Made by a program: the position numbers and the translations under genes
The notes under the pieces: model-generated
The model's input: the letters and a program-made list of their open reading frames with translations, nothing else
Told to the model about the DNA's origin: nothing
The model's database searches: none
Assembly (NCBI RefSeq): GCF_002101965.1
Contig: NZ_LQQA01000004.1
Span: 208,670-272,669 of the forward strand
Length of the DNA stretch: 64,000 nt
Direction: 5' to 3'
DNA from: Mycolicibacterium wolinskyi
Lineage (GTDB): Bacteria; Actinomycetota; Actinomycetes; Mycobacteriales; Mycobacteriaceae
Shown: piece by piece, positions 53,202 to 62,857 of the stretch
Layout: the number at the start of each line of letters is the position of its first letter
Numbering within the stretch: position 1 is the first letter of the stretch

Positions 53202-53675
53202 GTGGGAATGCTGCAGGGCGCCCTTGCTGACCGCGACGCCTGGTCGGCGGTGGGGCGCTGCCCGATCGAGAAGACGATGGCCCTCGTGGGGACCAAGTCG
53301 GCGATGCTGATCATGCGCGAGGCCTACTACGGCACGACGCGGTTCGAGGACTTCTGGCGACGGGTCGGCGTGACGAAGGCCGCGGCATCGGCACGGCTGT
53401 CCGACCTCGTCGAGGCCGGCCTGCTCGAGCGTCGGCCCTACCAGGAACCCGGTCAGCGCAGTCGCGACGAGTACGTGCTGACCCAGGCCGGCGTCGACTT
53501 CATGCCCGTGGTGTGGGCGCTGTTCGAGTGGGGCCGCGACCACGTGTCGAACGATTCCCCGTTGCGGTTGGCCCATGCCGGCTGCGGTGCTCGCGCGACC
53601 GTCGAAATTCGTTGCGAGGAAGGACATCTCGTGCCGCCCGACGAACTCGTCGTCAGAGTGGACCGCCGTGATTAG
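53202..53675 (+). CDS. HxlR-family transcriptional regulator
   Basis: 157 residues. Typical HxlR winged helix: GRCPIEKTMALVGTKSAMLI (about 18-37), TRFEDFWRRVGVTKAAASAR (about 45-64) and LVEAGLLERRPYQEPGQRSR. A CPIEK cysteine in the usual redox-sensing place of the family (Cys about 20) is present. An extra C-terminal 35 residues includes two cysteines (HAGCGAR and IRCEEG), perhaps a small metal site. GTG at 53202 or ATG at 53208. Confidence 0.86.
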   Translation: MGMLQGALADRDAWSAVGRCPIEKTMALVGTKSAMLIMREAYYGTTRFEDFWRRVGVTKAAASARLSDLVEAGLLERRPYQEPGQRSRDEYVLTQAGVDFMPVVWALFEWGRDHVSNDSPLRLAHAGCGARATVEIRCEEGHLVPPDELVVRVDRRD

Positions 53676-54061
53676 CCCGAGTCCGCGGCGTCGGCCAGAT
53701 ACGCCTTCACCAACGTCTTGGGCGCCTGCGCCAGCCACGCCTCGGTGATCAGCTCGGTCAGCTCGTCGACGCCGATCGCCGCGAGCCGGACGAGCACGAT
53801 CGGGTAGCCGTCGAAGTGCGGCGTGGTGAAGTACACCGCGGGATTGTCGGCGATCAGCGCGAACTTGACGCCCTCGTCGGCCACCCGAGCGCCGAGAATG
53901 TCGCCGTCGGGCGCGTCGGCGCCCAGCGCCGCGTAGTCGGCCTTGCGTAGCGGACGCTCCCACACCACGAGCTTCTTGCGCACCCGCCAAGTTCGGGGCG
54001 TCGGCTCGCCGGTCTCGGGAAGATCTGCCGCGATGCGCGCCACGTCACCCCAGTCGGCCAC
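53672..54061 (-). CDS. MmcQ/YjbR-family protein
   Basis: 129 residues, GTG start. YjbR fold motifs: RTWRVRKKLVVWERPLRKAD and the C-terminal LTELITEAWLAQAPKTLVKA. Members are described as double-wing DNA-binding-like, without a clear role. It converges with the HxlR gene with a four-base overlap of the ends. Confidence 0.78.
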   Translation of the reverse strand: MADWGDVARIAADLPETGEPTPRTWRVRKKLVVWERPLRKADYAALGADAPDGDILGARVADEGVKFALIADNPAVYFTTPHFDGYPIVLVRLAAIGVDELTELITEAWLAQAPKTLVKAYLADAADSG

Positions 54062-54084
54062 GCTCTGAACGTTACTCTCGGCGC

Positions 54085-55014
54085 GTGCTGCACCTACGTG
54101 TGATCGCGCCGGTCGAGTTGCGCAATCCGATACTCAACGTGCTCGAGCGCGAAGCCGGCGTCACCCACATCGTGATCCACCCCGGAGCGGCAATCGAACC
54201 CGCAGGCGACGAGATCACGGCCGACGTCGCACGGGAGGCCGTCAACGAGGTGGTGGAGCGGCTCAAGTCGCTCGACGTCCACCACCAGGGCGCCATCACC
54301 ATGGAACCGCTTGACACCGTGCTGTCGAGCGCGGCCTATCACGCCGAGGACGAGGCCGACGGGGACGCCGCGGACGCGGTGATCTGGGACGAGCTCATCT
54401 CCCGCACCCGCGAGGAATCCCACCTCAACGTCACGTACGTGATGTTCCTGTGCATCGCGTGCATGCTCGCGGCGGTGGGCGTGATCACCGACTCGCCCGT
54501 CACGGTTGTCGGTGCGATGGTGGTCGGCCCGGAGTTCGGCCCGCTCGCGGCGCTGGCGGTTGCGCTTGTGCAGCGCAAGATGTCGCTGGCGCGCCGTGCG
54601 GCCGCGGCGCTGTTGATCGGCTTCCCGTTGGCGATGATCGTGACGGCGGGCGCGACGCTGGCATTCGAGGCGTTCGGCTGGGTCACGCTGACCAGCACGC
54701 GAGAACTGGAGGGCGTCGACTTCATCTTCCAGGTCGGCCCGTTCTCGTTCGTCGTCGCGCTACTGGCCGGCGCGGCCGGGATGTTGTCGCTCGTATCGGC
54801 GAAATCGGCAGCGCTTGTCGGCGTTTTCATCTCGGTCACCACCGTGCCCGCCGCCGGTTTCGCCGTGGTTGCCGCGACGGTCGGGGACTGGGACATCGCC
54901 GGTCAGTCCGTCCTGCAGCTCGTGGTGAACCTCGTCGGCATCACGCTCGCCGGTCTTCTGGTGCTCGCGGTGTATCGACGGTCGCGGATCACGAGGGGCG
55001 CCCGTCAGAGGTGA
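54085..55014 (+). CDS. DUF389 membrane protein
   Basis: 309 residues from a GTG. A ferredoxin-like N-terminal part (about 1-80) precedes about six helices. The family core is SPVTVVGAMVVGPEFGPLAA (about 138-157). DUF389 proteins are widespread and uncharacterised; a transport role is suspected. The gene ends 10 bases inside the convergent neighbour. Confidence 0.82.
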   Translation: MLHLRVIAPVELRNPILNVLEREAGVTHIVIHPGAAIEPAGDEITADVAREAVNEVVERLKSLDVHHQGAITMEPLDTVLSSAAYHAEDEADGDAADAVIWDELISRTREESHLNVTYVMFLCIACMLAAVGVITDSPVTVVGAMVVGPEFGPLAALAVALVQRKMSLARRAAAALLIGFPLAMIVTAGATLAFEAFGWVTLTSTRELEGVDFIFQVGPFSFVVALLAGAAGMLSLVSAKSAALVGVFISVTTVPAAGFAVVAATVGDWDIAGQSVLQLVVNLVGITLAGLLVLAVYRRSRITRGARQR

Positions 55015-55754
55015 GTGATGCCGAGCCCGACGAAAAAGAGCCCGACCAGTCCGGCGATCACGGCGACCACGAGCCGGTGATGGGTCCGCATACCGGCGTA
55101 GATGCGTTCGACGGCTGACCGCGTGGGCTCGGGCGCGAGCCAGAAGCTGATGAGCGGCACGATCGCCGCGCCGAACCCGACGAGATTGAACACCACCAAC
55201 GCGGCCAGCTGCTGCCCGACGCCGGCGCCCGATGTGAGCACCGCGGCCATCGCGGCCAGGTAATACGGCGTGGGAAATCCATTGCTGAGGCCCAGCAACG
55301 CGGCGGCCCACGCCGCTTCGCCCCGCAGTGCCGCCTTGATGCTCTCGGGCAGCTTCGACACGACGGGCAAGGAGTCGAGCGTCGGCGGCGCCGGCCCCGA
55401 CCCGGGTTCGCCGACGGCGGCAGGCACGGCGGCCCGTCGGCCGCGAATCCGGTCGGCCAGACGTTCCAACACCCCCGTCGCCGACAACGCGGCGATCACC
55501 AGCGCGGCCACCCCGATGCCGATCTCGACGGCGGGCGGAATCGTGGCGCCGCCCGCAGCGGTCTCGCGCAGGACGAACACCACCACGGCGCCCACCACGA
55601 CGTTCACCGTGAACCCGACCACGACGAACGGCAGCAGCAGCCGGGCGGGATGTCGTCGCGACAGCATGTAGGCAACCACGCCGATCCGCAGTGGGTCGGT
55701 TCCGGCCACCGCGGCCATCACCAGCACCGTGCTCCACATGGCGGGTTGCCACAT
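55005..55754 (-). CDS. GAP/Sap-family membrane protein
   Basis: 249 residues with six helices in two groups of three, separated by a Pro/Ala linker (about 95-135). N-terminal MWQPAMWSTVLVMAAVAGTD followed by PLRIGVVAYMLSRRHPARLL is typical of the actinobacterial GAP family (named for glycopeptidolipid addressing proteins). I use the ATG at 55754; ATG 55784 is possible. Role probably in lipid or small-molecule export across the membrane; direct evidence is lacking. Confidence 0.75.
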   Translation of the reverse strand: MWQPAMWSTVLVMAAVAGTDPLRIGVVAYMLSRRHPARLLLPFVVVGFTVNVVVGAVVVFVLRETAAGGATIPPAVEIGIGVAALVIAALSATGVLERLADRIRGRRAAVPAAVGEPGSGPAPPTLDSLPVVSKLPESIKAALRGEAAWAAALLGLSNGFPTPYYLAAMAAVLTSGAGVGQQLAALVVFNLVGFGAAIVPLISFWLAPEPTRSAVERIYAGMRTHHRLVVAVIAGLVGLFFVGLGITHL

Positions 55755-55905
55755 CCCTTCGGTCAGTCGTCTCTCTCGGTGCATTGAACCAGCGCCGCCT
55801 GGGTTGAGCCGGATCGGCACGGCCCGGCCGCGGTACCGGCCGGGTTCGCCGGCGACGAAACTCCTGCGCAATGCGGGCGTGATCACCTTGTGGTGGGATC
55901 TGCGG

Positions 55906-58900
55906 ATGGGTATCAAAGTGGCGCTGGAGCACCGCACCAGCTACACGTTCGATCGGCTGGTGGACGTGCACCCGCACGTCGTCCGACTGCGTCCCGCGCC
56001 GCACTCGCGCACCCCGATCGAGGCGTACTCGTTGACGGTGGAACCCTCCGACCATTTCATCAACTGGCAGCAGGATGCCTTCGGTAATTACTTGGCGCGC
56101 TTGGTTTTTCCAAGCCGGGCGCGGAATCTCACCATCACGGTCGGATTGATCGCCGATCTCAAGGTCGTAAACCCGTTCGACTTCTTCATCGAGGATTACG
56201 CCGAGACCTTCCCGTTCGAGTACCCGGCGACGCTGCTCGAAGACCTCAAGCCGTACCTGCGCCCGGTCGACGAGACAGGCGAGGGTTCCGGGCCGGGGGA
56301 GTTGGCGGCGGCCTGGGTGAGCAATTTCACGATGCCGGCGGGTACCCGCACGATCGACTTCCTCGTGGCGCTGAACCGGGCTGTCAACGCCGATGTCGGC
56401 TACAGCGTCCGGATGGAGCCCGGAGTTCAGACACCGGATCTCACACTGCGCACGGGCATCGGTTCCTGCCGGGATTCGGCGTGGCTGCTGGTGTCCGTCC
56501 TGCGGCAGCTGGGCCTCGCGGCGCGGTTCGTCTCCGGCTACCTGGTGCAGCTCACCTCGGACGTGACGGCTCTCGACGGCCCGTCGGGGCCTGCCGCCGA
56601 TTTCACCGACCTGCACGCCTGGACCGAGGTGTACGTTCCCGGGGCCGGCTGGATAGGCCTCGATCCGACCTCCGGCCTCTTCGCGGGTGAGGGTCACATC
56701 CCGTTGTCGGCAACCCCGCATCCGGACTCCGCGGCGCCGATCACCGGTGCGACCGGACCGTGCGAAGCCACGATGGAGTTCTCCAACGTGGTCACCCGCG
56801 TGCACGAGGACCCGCGGGTGACATTGCCCTACACCGAGTCCGCGTGGGCCGCAATCCTGAAGCTCGGCGCCGAAGTGGACCAGCGGCTGGCCGCCGGCGA
56901 CGTCCGGCTCACGGTCGGCGGCGAACCGACATTCGTGTCGATCGACAATCGGGTCGACCCCGAGTGGACGACCGCGGCCGATGGCCCGCACAAACGCGAG
57001 CGGGCGTCGGTCTTGGCTGCACGGCTCAAAAAGACATGGGCGCCAAACGGACTCGTTCAACGCAGCCAGGGCAAGTGGTATCCGGGAGAACCGCTGCCGC
57101 GATGGCAGATCGGCTTGTTCTGGCGCACCGACGGCCGTCCGCTGTGGAACGACGACACACTGCTCGCCGACCCGTGGAGCGGCGAGACGCCTGCCGTGCC
57201 CGCCGACGCCGGGCTGAAGATCCTGTCAATGTTGGCCGCCGACTTCGGACTGCCCGACACCCAGGTCCGGCCCGCCTACGAGGACGCGCTGAGCCGGCTG
57301 GCCGAATCCGTCCGCAGGCCTGCAGGCGATCCGGTGAGCGACCAGGACGATCTGGCCGATGACACACCCGATACGCGGTCGGCACTGCTTGCCCGGCTCG
57401 AGGCGTCCGTCGACGAACCGGCCGCCTACGTGCTTCCACTGCACCGCCGTGACGACGGCACGGGCTGGGCGAGCGCGGACTGGAAGCTGCGGCGTGGACG
57501 CATCGTCCTGTTGGAGGGCGATTCGCCTGCCGGCCTGCGGCTGCCGCTGAACTCGATCAGCTGGCAGCCCCCACGGCCCACCTACGACACCGACCCACTC
57601 GCGCCACGCGGAGCGCTGCGGGCCGATCCCGCTGCGGCGGTCGTCGAGGACGCCGACAACGCGCCCACCACGGCCCTGGTCGCCGAGATCCGGGGCGGAC
57701 TGCTCTATCTGTACCTGCCGCCGACCGACGCGCTCGACGATTTCGTCGACCTCGTCAGACGGATCGAGGCCGCCGCGGCCGAGACCGGCACGCCCGTCGT
57801 CATCGAGGGTTACGGACCACCATCCGACCCACGCATCACTGCCGTGACGATCACGCCGGACCCGGGCGTCATCGAAGTCAACGTCGCACCGTCCGCCAGC
57901 TTCGCCGAACAGCAAGCGCAGCTCGAGACCCTGTATGAAGAGGCTCGGAAGGCCCGGCTGTCCACCGAATCGTTCGACGTCGACGGCACACACGGTGGCA
58001 CCGGCGGCGGCAATCACATCACGCTAGGCGGCATCACCCCGGCCGATTCGCCCCTGCTACGCCGGCCCGACCTGCTGGTGTCGTTGCTCACCTACTGGCA
58101 ACGCCATCCGGCACTGTCCTATTTGTTCGCCGGCCGGTTCGTCGGCACGACGTCACAGGCACCGCGCGTCGACGAGGGGCGCTCCGAAGCCCTCTACGAG
58201 CTCGAGATCGCGTTCGCCGAAATCGCCCGGCTCACCGCAGGCAGGGCGGCGAAGCCGAGCCATCGTCGCCCCGCAAGCGGTTCTCCCGATCATGGTCGTT
58301 CCGCAAGCGTCTCTCCGTGGGTCGTCGATCGGGCGCTGCGCCACCTGCTGACCGACATCACCGGCAACACCCACCGCGCCGAGTTCTGCATCGACAAGCT
58401 CTACAGCCCCGACAGCGCGCGCGGGCGCCTCGGTCTGCTGGAGCTGCGAGGCTTCGAGATGCCGCCCCACTTGCAGATGGCGATGGTGCAGTCGCTCCTG
58501 GTGCGTTCACTTGTGGCGCGGTTCTGGGACGAGCCGCTGCGGGCTCCGCTGATCCGGCACGGTGCCAACCTGCACGGACGTTATCTGTTGCCGCACTTCC
58601 TGATTCACGACATCGCCGACGTGGCCGCCGACTTACGGGCCCACGGCATCGAATTCGACACCAGCTGGCTCGACCCGTTCACCGAGTTCCGGTTCCCCCG
58701 TATCGGCACTGCCGTGTTCGACGGGGTGGAGATCGAACTGCGCGGTGCGATCGAACCCTGGAACGTCCTCGGCGAGGAATCGACCGCGGGCGGCACCGCC
58801 CGCTATGTCGACTCGTCGGTGGAACGCGTCCAGGTCCGGCTGATCGGGGCCGACCGCCACCGCTACGTCGTGACCGTCAACGGCCATCCGATCCCACTGC

Positions 58901-59268
58901 TGGCCACCGACAACCCCGACGTCCAGGTCGGCGGGGTGCGGTTCCGGGCCTGGCAGCCGCCCTCGGCCCTGCACCCGACCATCACCGTCGACGGGCCGCT
59001 ACGCTTCGAGCTCGTCGACACCGCAGGAGAAGCCTCGCGAGGTGGGTGCACCTATCACATCGCACACCCTGGCGGACGCTCGTACGACAGCCCGCCGGTC
59101 AACGCCGTCGAGGCCGAGTCGCGCCGGAGCAGGCGATTCGAGGCGACCGGATTCACGCCAGGCCGGATCGACATCTCGGACATCAGGGAGAAGCAGGCGC
59201 GCCAATCGACCGATGTCGGCGCACCGGGCATCTTGGACTTGCGCCGGGTGCGTACCGTGCTCCACTGA
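55906..59268 (+). CDS. Transglutaminase-like / DUF2126 protein
   Basis: 1120 residues from the ATG at 55906 (MGIKVALEHRTSYTFDRLVD). N-terminal bacterial transglutaminase-like domain with Cys in TGIGSCRDSAWLL (about 187), His in TDLHAWTEVYVPG (about 236) and Asp in GLDPTSGLFAG (about 251). From about 330 on comes DUF2126: RLTVGGEPTFVSIDN, KWYPGEPLPRWQIGLFWRTD, and GGGNHITLGGITPADSPLLR; the last region resembles a glutamine-synthetase/amidoligase-type fold according to published family analyses. Matches Rv2566. Starts a four-gene operon; the next ATG overlaps its stop. Confidence 0.88.
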   Translation: MGIKVALEHRTSYTFDRLVDVHPHVVRLRPAPHSRTPIEAYSLTVEPSDHFINWQQDAFGNYLARLVFPSRARNLTITVGLIADLKVVNPFDFFIEDYAETFPFEYPATLLEDLKPYLRPVDETGEGSGPGELAAAWVSNFTMPAGTRTIDFLVALNRAVNADVGYSVRMEPGVQTPDLTLRTGIGSCRDSAWLLVSVLRQLGLAARFVSGYLVQLTSDVTALDGPSGPAADFTDLHAWTEVYVPGAGWIGLDPTSGLFAGEGHIPLSATPHPDSAAPITGATGPCEATMEFSNVVTRVHEDPRVTLPYTESAWAAILKLGAEVDQRLAAGDVRLTVGGEPTFVSIDNRVDPEWTTAADGPHKRERASVLAARLKKTWAPNGLVQRSQGKWYPGEPLPRWQIGLFWRTDGRPLWNDDTLLADPWSGETPAVPADAGLKILSMLAADFGLPDTQVRPAYEDALSRLAESVRRPAGDPVSDQDDLADDTPDTRSALLARLEASVDEPAAYVLPLHRRDDGTGWASADWKLRRGRIVLLEGDSPAGLRLPLNSISWQPPRPTYDTDPLAPRGALRADPAAAVVEDADNAPTTALVAEIRGGLLYLYLPPTDALDDFVDLVRRIEAAAAETGTPVVIEGYGPPSDPRITAVTITPDPGVIEVNVAPSASFAEQQAQLETLYEEARKARLSTESFDVDGTHGGTGGGNHITLGGITPADSPLLRRPDLLVSLLTYWQRHPALSYLFAGRFVGTTSQAPRVDEGRSEALYELEIAFAEIARLTAGRAAKPSHRRPASGSPDHGRSASVSPWVVDRALRHLLTDITGNTHRAEFCIDKLYSPDSARGRLGLLELRGFEMPPHLQMAMVQSLLVRSLVARFWDEPLRAPLIRHGANLHGRYLLPHFLIHDIADVAADLRAHGIEFDTSWLDPFTEFRFPRIGTAVFDGVEIELRGAIEPWNVLGEESTAGGTARYVDSSVERVQVRLIGADRHRYVVTVNGHPIPLLATDNPDVQVGGVRFRAWQPPSALHPTITVDGPLRFELVDTAGEASRGGCTYHIAHPGGRSYDSPPVNAVEAESRRSRRFEATGFTPGRIDISDIREKQARQSTDVGAPGILDLRRVRTVLH

Positions 59269-61940
59269 TGGTTTTACGTGCAAGCTCACCGGAGCCCGTC
59301 CCGAGCGTCGGTGTGAGCAACGACGCCGACGGCGTGCTGGCCGGCTATCGCAGGACGCGGGCGCAGCAGGCGCTTTTCGACGTCCGCGGTTCGGGCGCCG
59401 GTTCGGGCTACGACGAGTTCGTCGATGTCGCGGGCAACGTCCGGCCGACCTGGCGCGAGCTGGCCGAGTGCGTCGCTGAGCGCGGCCGCCACGGCCTCGA
59501 CCGCCTGCGTGCCGAGGTGCGGGCCCTGGTCGACAACGACGGCATCGACTACATCCAGGTCGACCGCCACGGTGAGGTCGTCACGGATGGCGACGGCACC
59601 GCGATGCCCGGCCCGTGGCACCTCGACGCGCTCCCGCTGGTGATCTCGACGCAGGACTGGGATGTGCTGGAAGCCGGCCTGGTGCAGCGTTCCCGGATCC
59701 TCGATGCGGTGCTCACCGACCTGTACGGGCCGCGCCGCTCGATCACCAGTGGTGTGCTTCCGCCGCAGCTGCTGTTCGCCCACCCCGGCTATGTCCGGGC
59801 CGCCCGTGGAATCGTGGTGCCGGGGCGACACCAGCTGTTCCTGCACGGCTGCGACGTCAGTCGCGGCGCCGACGGCGCGTTCGTGGTCAACGCGGACTGG
59901 ACGCAGGCACCGTCGGGCGCCGGCTACGCGTTGGCCGACCGGCGCGTCATCGCCCACGCGGTACCCGACCTCTACGAGCGCATCAGCCCGCGCCCGGCCT
60001 CGCCGTGGGCCCAGGCCCTGCGGCTCGCGCTCATCGACTCCGCACCCGAAACCGCCGAGGAACCGGTCGTCGTGGTGCTCAGCCCCGGCATCCATTCCGA
60101 GACAGCCTTCGACCAAGCGTATCTGGCCGGGCTGCTCGGCTTTCCGCTCGTGGAGAGCGCCGACCTGGTGGTGCGCGACGGCAAACTGTGGATGCGCTCA
60201 CTGGGGACCCTCAAGCGCGTCGACGTGGTGCTGCGGCGCGTCGACGCCGATTATGTCGACCCGCTGGATCTGCGCCCGGATTCCCGCCTCGGCGTCGCCG
60301 GACTCGTCGAGGTCTTGCGGCGCGGTGCGGTCACGGTCGTCAACACCTTGGGCAGCGGCATCCTGGAAAGCCCTGGGCTGCAGCGCTTTCTGCCCAAGCT
60401 GGGCGACCTGCTGCTCGATGAGACACCGCAACTCCAGACCGCCCCGATGTACTGGGGTGGCATCGATCTGGAACGTTCGCATCTGCTGACCAAGTTGCCG
60501 ACACTGCTGATCCGCTCGATCAGCGGCGGCGCACCAATCGTCGGGCCGGAACTTTCGGCGGCGCAACGCGTAAGGCTCGCGGCGCGGATCGAGGCCAGCC
60601 CATGGCAGTGGATCGGCCAGGAGCTGCCGCAGTTCTCCACCGCACCCACGGATCATCGGTCCGGGGGACTGTCGGCGGCGAGTGTCGGTATGCGGCTGTT
60701 CACCGTCGCGCAACGTGGCGGCTATGCGCCGATGATCGGCGGGCTGGGTTATCTGATGGCACCGGGTAACGCTGCCTACCGGATGAATACCGTTGCTGCC
60801 AAGGATGTCTGGGTCCGGACGCCCACCCGGGTGACAGCTGAGCGCATCTCCGCCCCGGTTGATCTCGCCGCGCCGGCGATGACGCCGAGTCCTACGCGTG
60901 CGGTCAGTTCGCCGCGCGTGTTGTCGGACCTGTTCTGGATGGGCCGCTACTCCGAGCGTGCCGAGAGCATGGCGCGGTTGCTGACCGTCACCCGTGAGCG
61001 CTACCACGAATACCGGTACCGGCAGGAGTTCGAGGAAAGCCAGTGCGTGCCGGTGCTGCTCACGGCGATCGGGGCGATCACGGGCACCGACACCGACGCC
61101 GCGGGGGACCATCACGAGATGATCGCGATCGCGCCGACCACGCTGTGGTCGGTCACCGCCGACCGGCAACGGCCCGGTTCCCTGGCGCAATCGGTGGAAC
61201 GGCTCGGGCTGGCGGCCCGTGCGGTGCGCGATCAGATGTCCAACGACACCTGGATGGTCTTGGCGGGCGTGGAACGAGCGGTGCTGCGCGTGTCGGATTC
61301 GCCGCCCGAGTCGCAGACCGCCGGCGAGGCCTATCTCGCGACCGCGCACAGCCAGACGCTGGCCGGCATGCTCGCGATGTCCGGGGTTGCCGCGGAGTCG
61401 ATGGTGCAGGACATCGGCTGGACGATGATGGACATCGGTAAGCGGATCGAGCGCGGGTTGGCGCTGACCGCCCTGCTGCGGGCCACGCTCACAACGGTGC
61501 GCAGTACGGCTGCCGAACGTGCCGTCGCGGAATCGACGCTCGTGGCCTGCGAGTCGTCGGTGATCTACCGCAGGCGCAATCCCGGGCGGATCAGCGTGGC
61601 CGCGATCGCCGAACTGGTGTTGTTCGATGCCGAGAACCCCCGGTCGCTGATCTATCAGCTGGAGCGACTGCGCACCAAGCTCAAGGCGCTGCCCGGCGCG
61701 TCGGGATCCTCGCGACCCGAGCGGCTGGTCGACGAGATCGCGACCCGGTTGCGCCGGCTCGACCCGGCCGATCTGGAAGACGTGAATTCCGACGGCATCC
61801 GGGGCGAACTCGCCGACCTGCTCGACGGTATGCACGCCGGCCTACGCGACCTGTCCGGGGTCATCACGGCGGCGCACCTGTCGCTGCCGGGCGGCATGCA
61901 GCCGCTGTGGGGCCCAGATGAGCGCAGAATGGTGCCATGA
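59268..61940 (+). CDS. Circularly permuted ATP-grasp plus alpha-E domain protein
   Basis: 890 residues from the ATG at 59268, overlapping the upstream stop by one base. Residues about 50-520 are the circularly permuted ATP-grasp (DUF404/DUF407) region: YGPRRSITSGVLPPQLLFAH, ADRRVIAHAVPDLYERISPR, VVVVLSPGIHSETAFDQAYL, and TVVNTLGSGILESPGLQRFL. From about 545 the alpha-E (DUF403) helical domain follows with LSDLFWMGRYSERAESMARL. The family is predicted to ligate amino acids or peptides. Corresponds to Rv2567. Fusion of the two domains is usual in actinobacteria, while others encode them separately. Confidence 0.88.
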   Translation: MVLRASSPEPVPSVGVSNDADGVLAGYRRTRAQQALFDVRGSGAGSGYDEFVDVAGNVRPTWRELAECVAERGRHGLDRLRAEVRALVDNDGIDYIQVDRHGEVVTDGDGTAMPGPWHLDALPLVISTQDWDVLEAGLVQRSRILDAVLTDLYGPRRSITSGVLPPQLLFAHPGYVRAARGIVVPGRHQLFLHGCDVSRGADGAFVVNADWTQAPSGAGYALADRRVIAHAVPDLYERISPRPASPWAQALRLALIDSAPETAEEPVVVVLSPGIHSETAFDQAYLAGLLGFPLVESADLVVRDGKLWMRSLGTLKRVDVVLRRVDADYVDPLDLRPDSRLGVAGLVEVLRRGAVTVVNTLGSGILESPGLQRFLPKLGDLLLDETPQLQTAPMYWGGIDLERSHLLTKLPTLLIRSISGGAPIVGPELSAAQRVRLAARIEASPWQWIGQELPQFSTAPTDHRSGGLSAASVGMRLFTVAQRGGYAPMIGGLGYLMAPGNAAYRMNTVAAKDVWVRTPTRVTAERISAPVDLAAPAMTPSPTRAVSSPRVLSDLFWMGRYSERAESMARLLTVTRERYHEYRYRQEFEESQCVPVLLTAIGAITGTDTDAAGDHHEMIAIAPTTLWSVTADRQRPGSLAQSVERLGLAARAVRDQMSNDTWMVLAGVERAVLRVSDSPPESQTAGEAYLATAHSQTLAGMLAMSGVAAESMVQDIGWTMMDIGKRIERGLALTALLRATLTTVRSTAAERAVAESTLVACESSVIYRRRNPGRISVAAIAELVLFDAENPRSLIYQLERLRTKLKALPGASGSSRPERLVDEIATRLRRLDPADLEDVNSDGIRGELADLLDGMHAGLRDLSGVITAAHLSLPGGMQPLWGPDERRMVP

Positions 61941-62857
61941 CCGTCGCGAACACCGGGGCCGCCACCCGGTGCTACGAGATCACCCATCGCACGGTCTACC
62001 GCTACTCCGACGATGTCACCAGTTCTTACGGGCGCGGTTATCTCACTCCGCGGGACCTACCCTGGCAACGCTGCCTGGCACATGAACTGCTGATCGATCC
62101 CGAAGCGGCGGACAGTTCCACGAGCCGCGACGCGTACGGCAACCTCAGCTCGTACTTTCACGTCACCGAACGCCACCGCACGCTCAGCATCACGAGCCAT
62201 TCCGTGGTGGAGGTGGACGCGCCCGCACCGGACCAGTACACGGGTGCCTCGGCCAAGGCCCCGTGGGAGCTCGCCCGGCCGGTCGGTGCCGACGGTGCGC
62301 TGGCCGCCGAATTCACCATGGACCTGCAACCCCCGGAGATCACCGACGCCGTACGGGATTACGCCGCACCCAGTTTCGGCCCGGGCCGGCCCCTGATCGA
62401 GGTGCTGGGTGACCTGACGTCGCGGATCTTCACCGATTTCACCTACCGATCTGGGTCGACGACGGTTTCCACCCAGGTCGCCGAGGTGCTGCAGGCGCGG
62501 GAAGGGGTGTGCCAGGATTTCGCCCGTTTGGCCATCGCGTGCCTGCGGGCGAACGGCTTGGCGGCCAGTTACGTGTCCGGCTACCTGGCCACCGATCCGC
62601 CGCCCGGCAAAGAACGCATGATCGGTGTCGACGCGACGCACGCCTGGGCCTCGGTGTGGACGCCGCAGAACCAATGGCTCGCCCTGGATCCGACCAACGA
62701 CCAGATGGTCGACGAGCGCTACATCGTGGCCGGTTTCGGCCGCGATTACGCCGATGTGCCGCCGTTGCGGGGGATCATCTACACGGACTCGGACAGCAGC
62801 GCCATCGAGGTGGCCGTCGACGTAGCGCCGTACGAGGGGGGATTGCTGCATGCGTGA
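61937..62857 (+). CDS. Transglutaminase-like protein
   Basis: 306 residues. The N-terminal bundle (TRCYEITHRTVYRYSDDVTS) is followed by a transglutaminase-like core: Cys in REGVCQDFARLAIACLRANG (about 193), His in DATHAWASVWTPQ (about 235) and Asp in ALDPTNDQMVDERY (about 254). The triad suggests an active cysteine protease or transamidase. ATG overlaps the preceding stop by four bases. Similar to Rv2569c. Part of the ATP-grasp/alpha-E operon. Confidence 0.88.
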   Translation: MTVANTGAATRCYEITHRTVYRYSDDVTSSYGRGYLTPRDLPWQRCLAHELLIDPEAADSSTSRDAYGNLSSYFHVTERHRTLSITSHSVVEVDAPAPDQYTGASAKAPWELARPVGADGALAAEFTMDLQPPEITDAVRDYAAPSFGPGRPLIEVLGDLTSRIFTDFTYRSGSTTVSTQVAEVLQAREGVCQDFARLAIACLRANGLAASYVSGYLATDPPPGKERMIGVDATHAWASVWTPQNQWLALDPTNDQMVDERYIVAGFGRDYADVPPLRGIIYTDSDSSAIEVAVDVAPYEGGLLHA

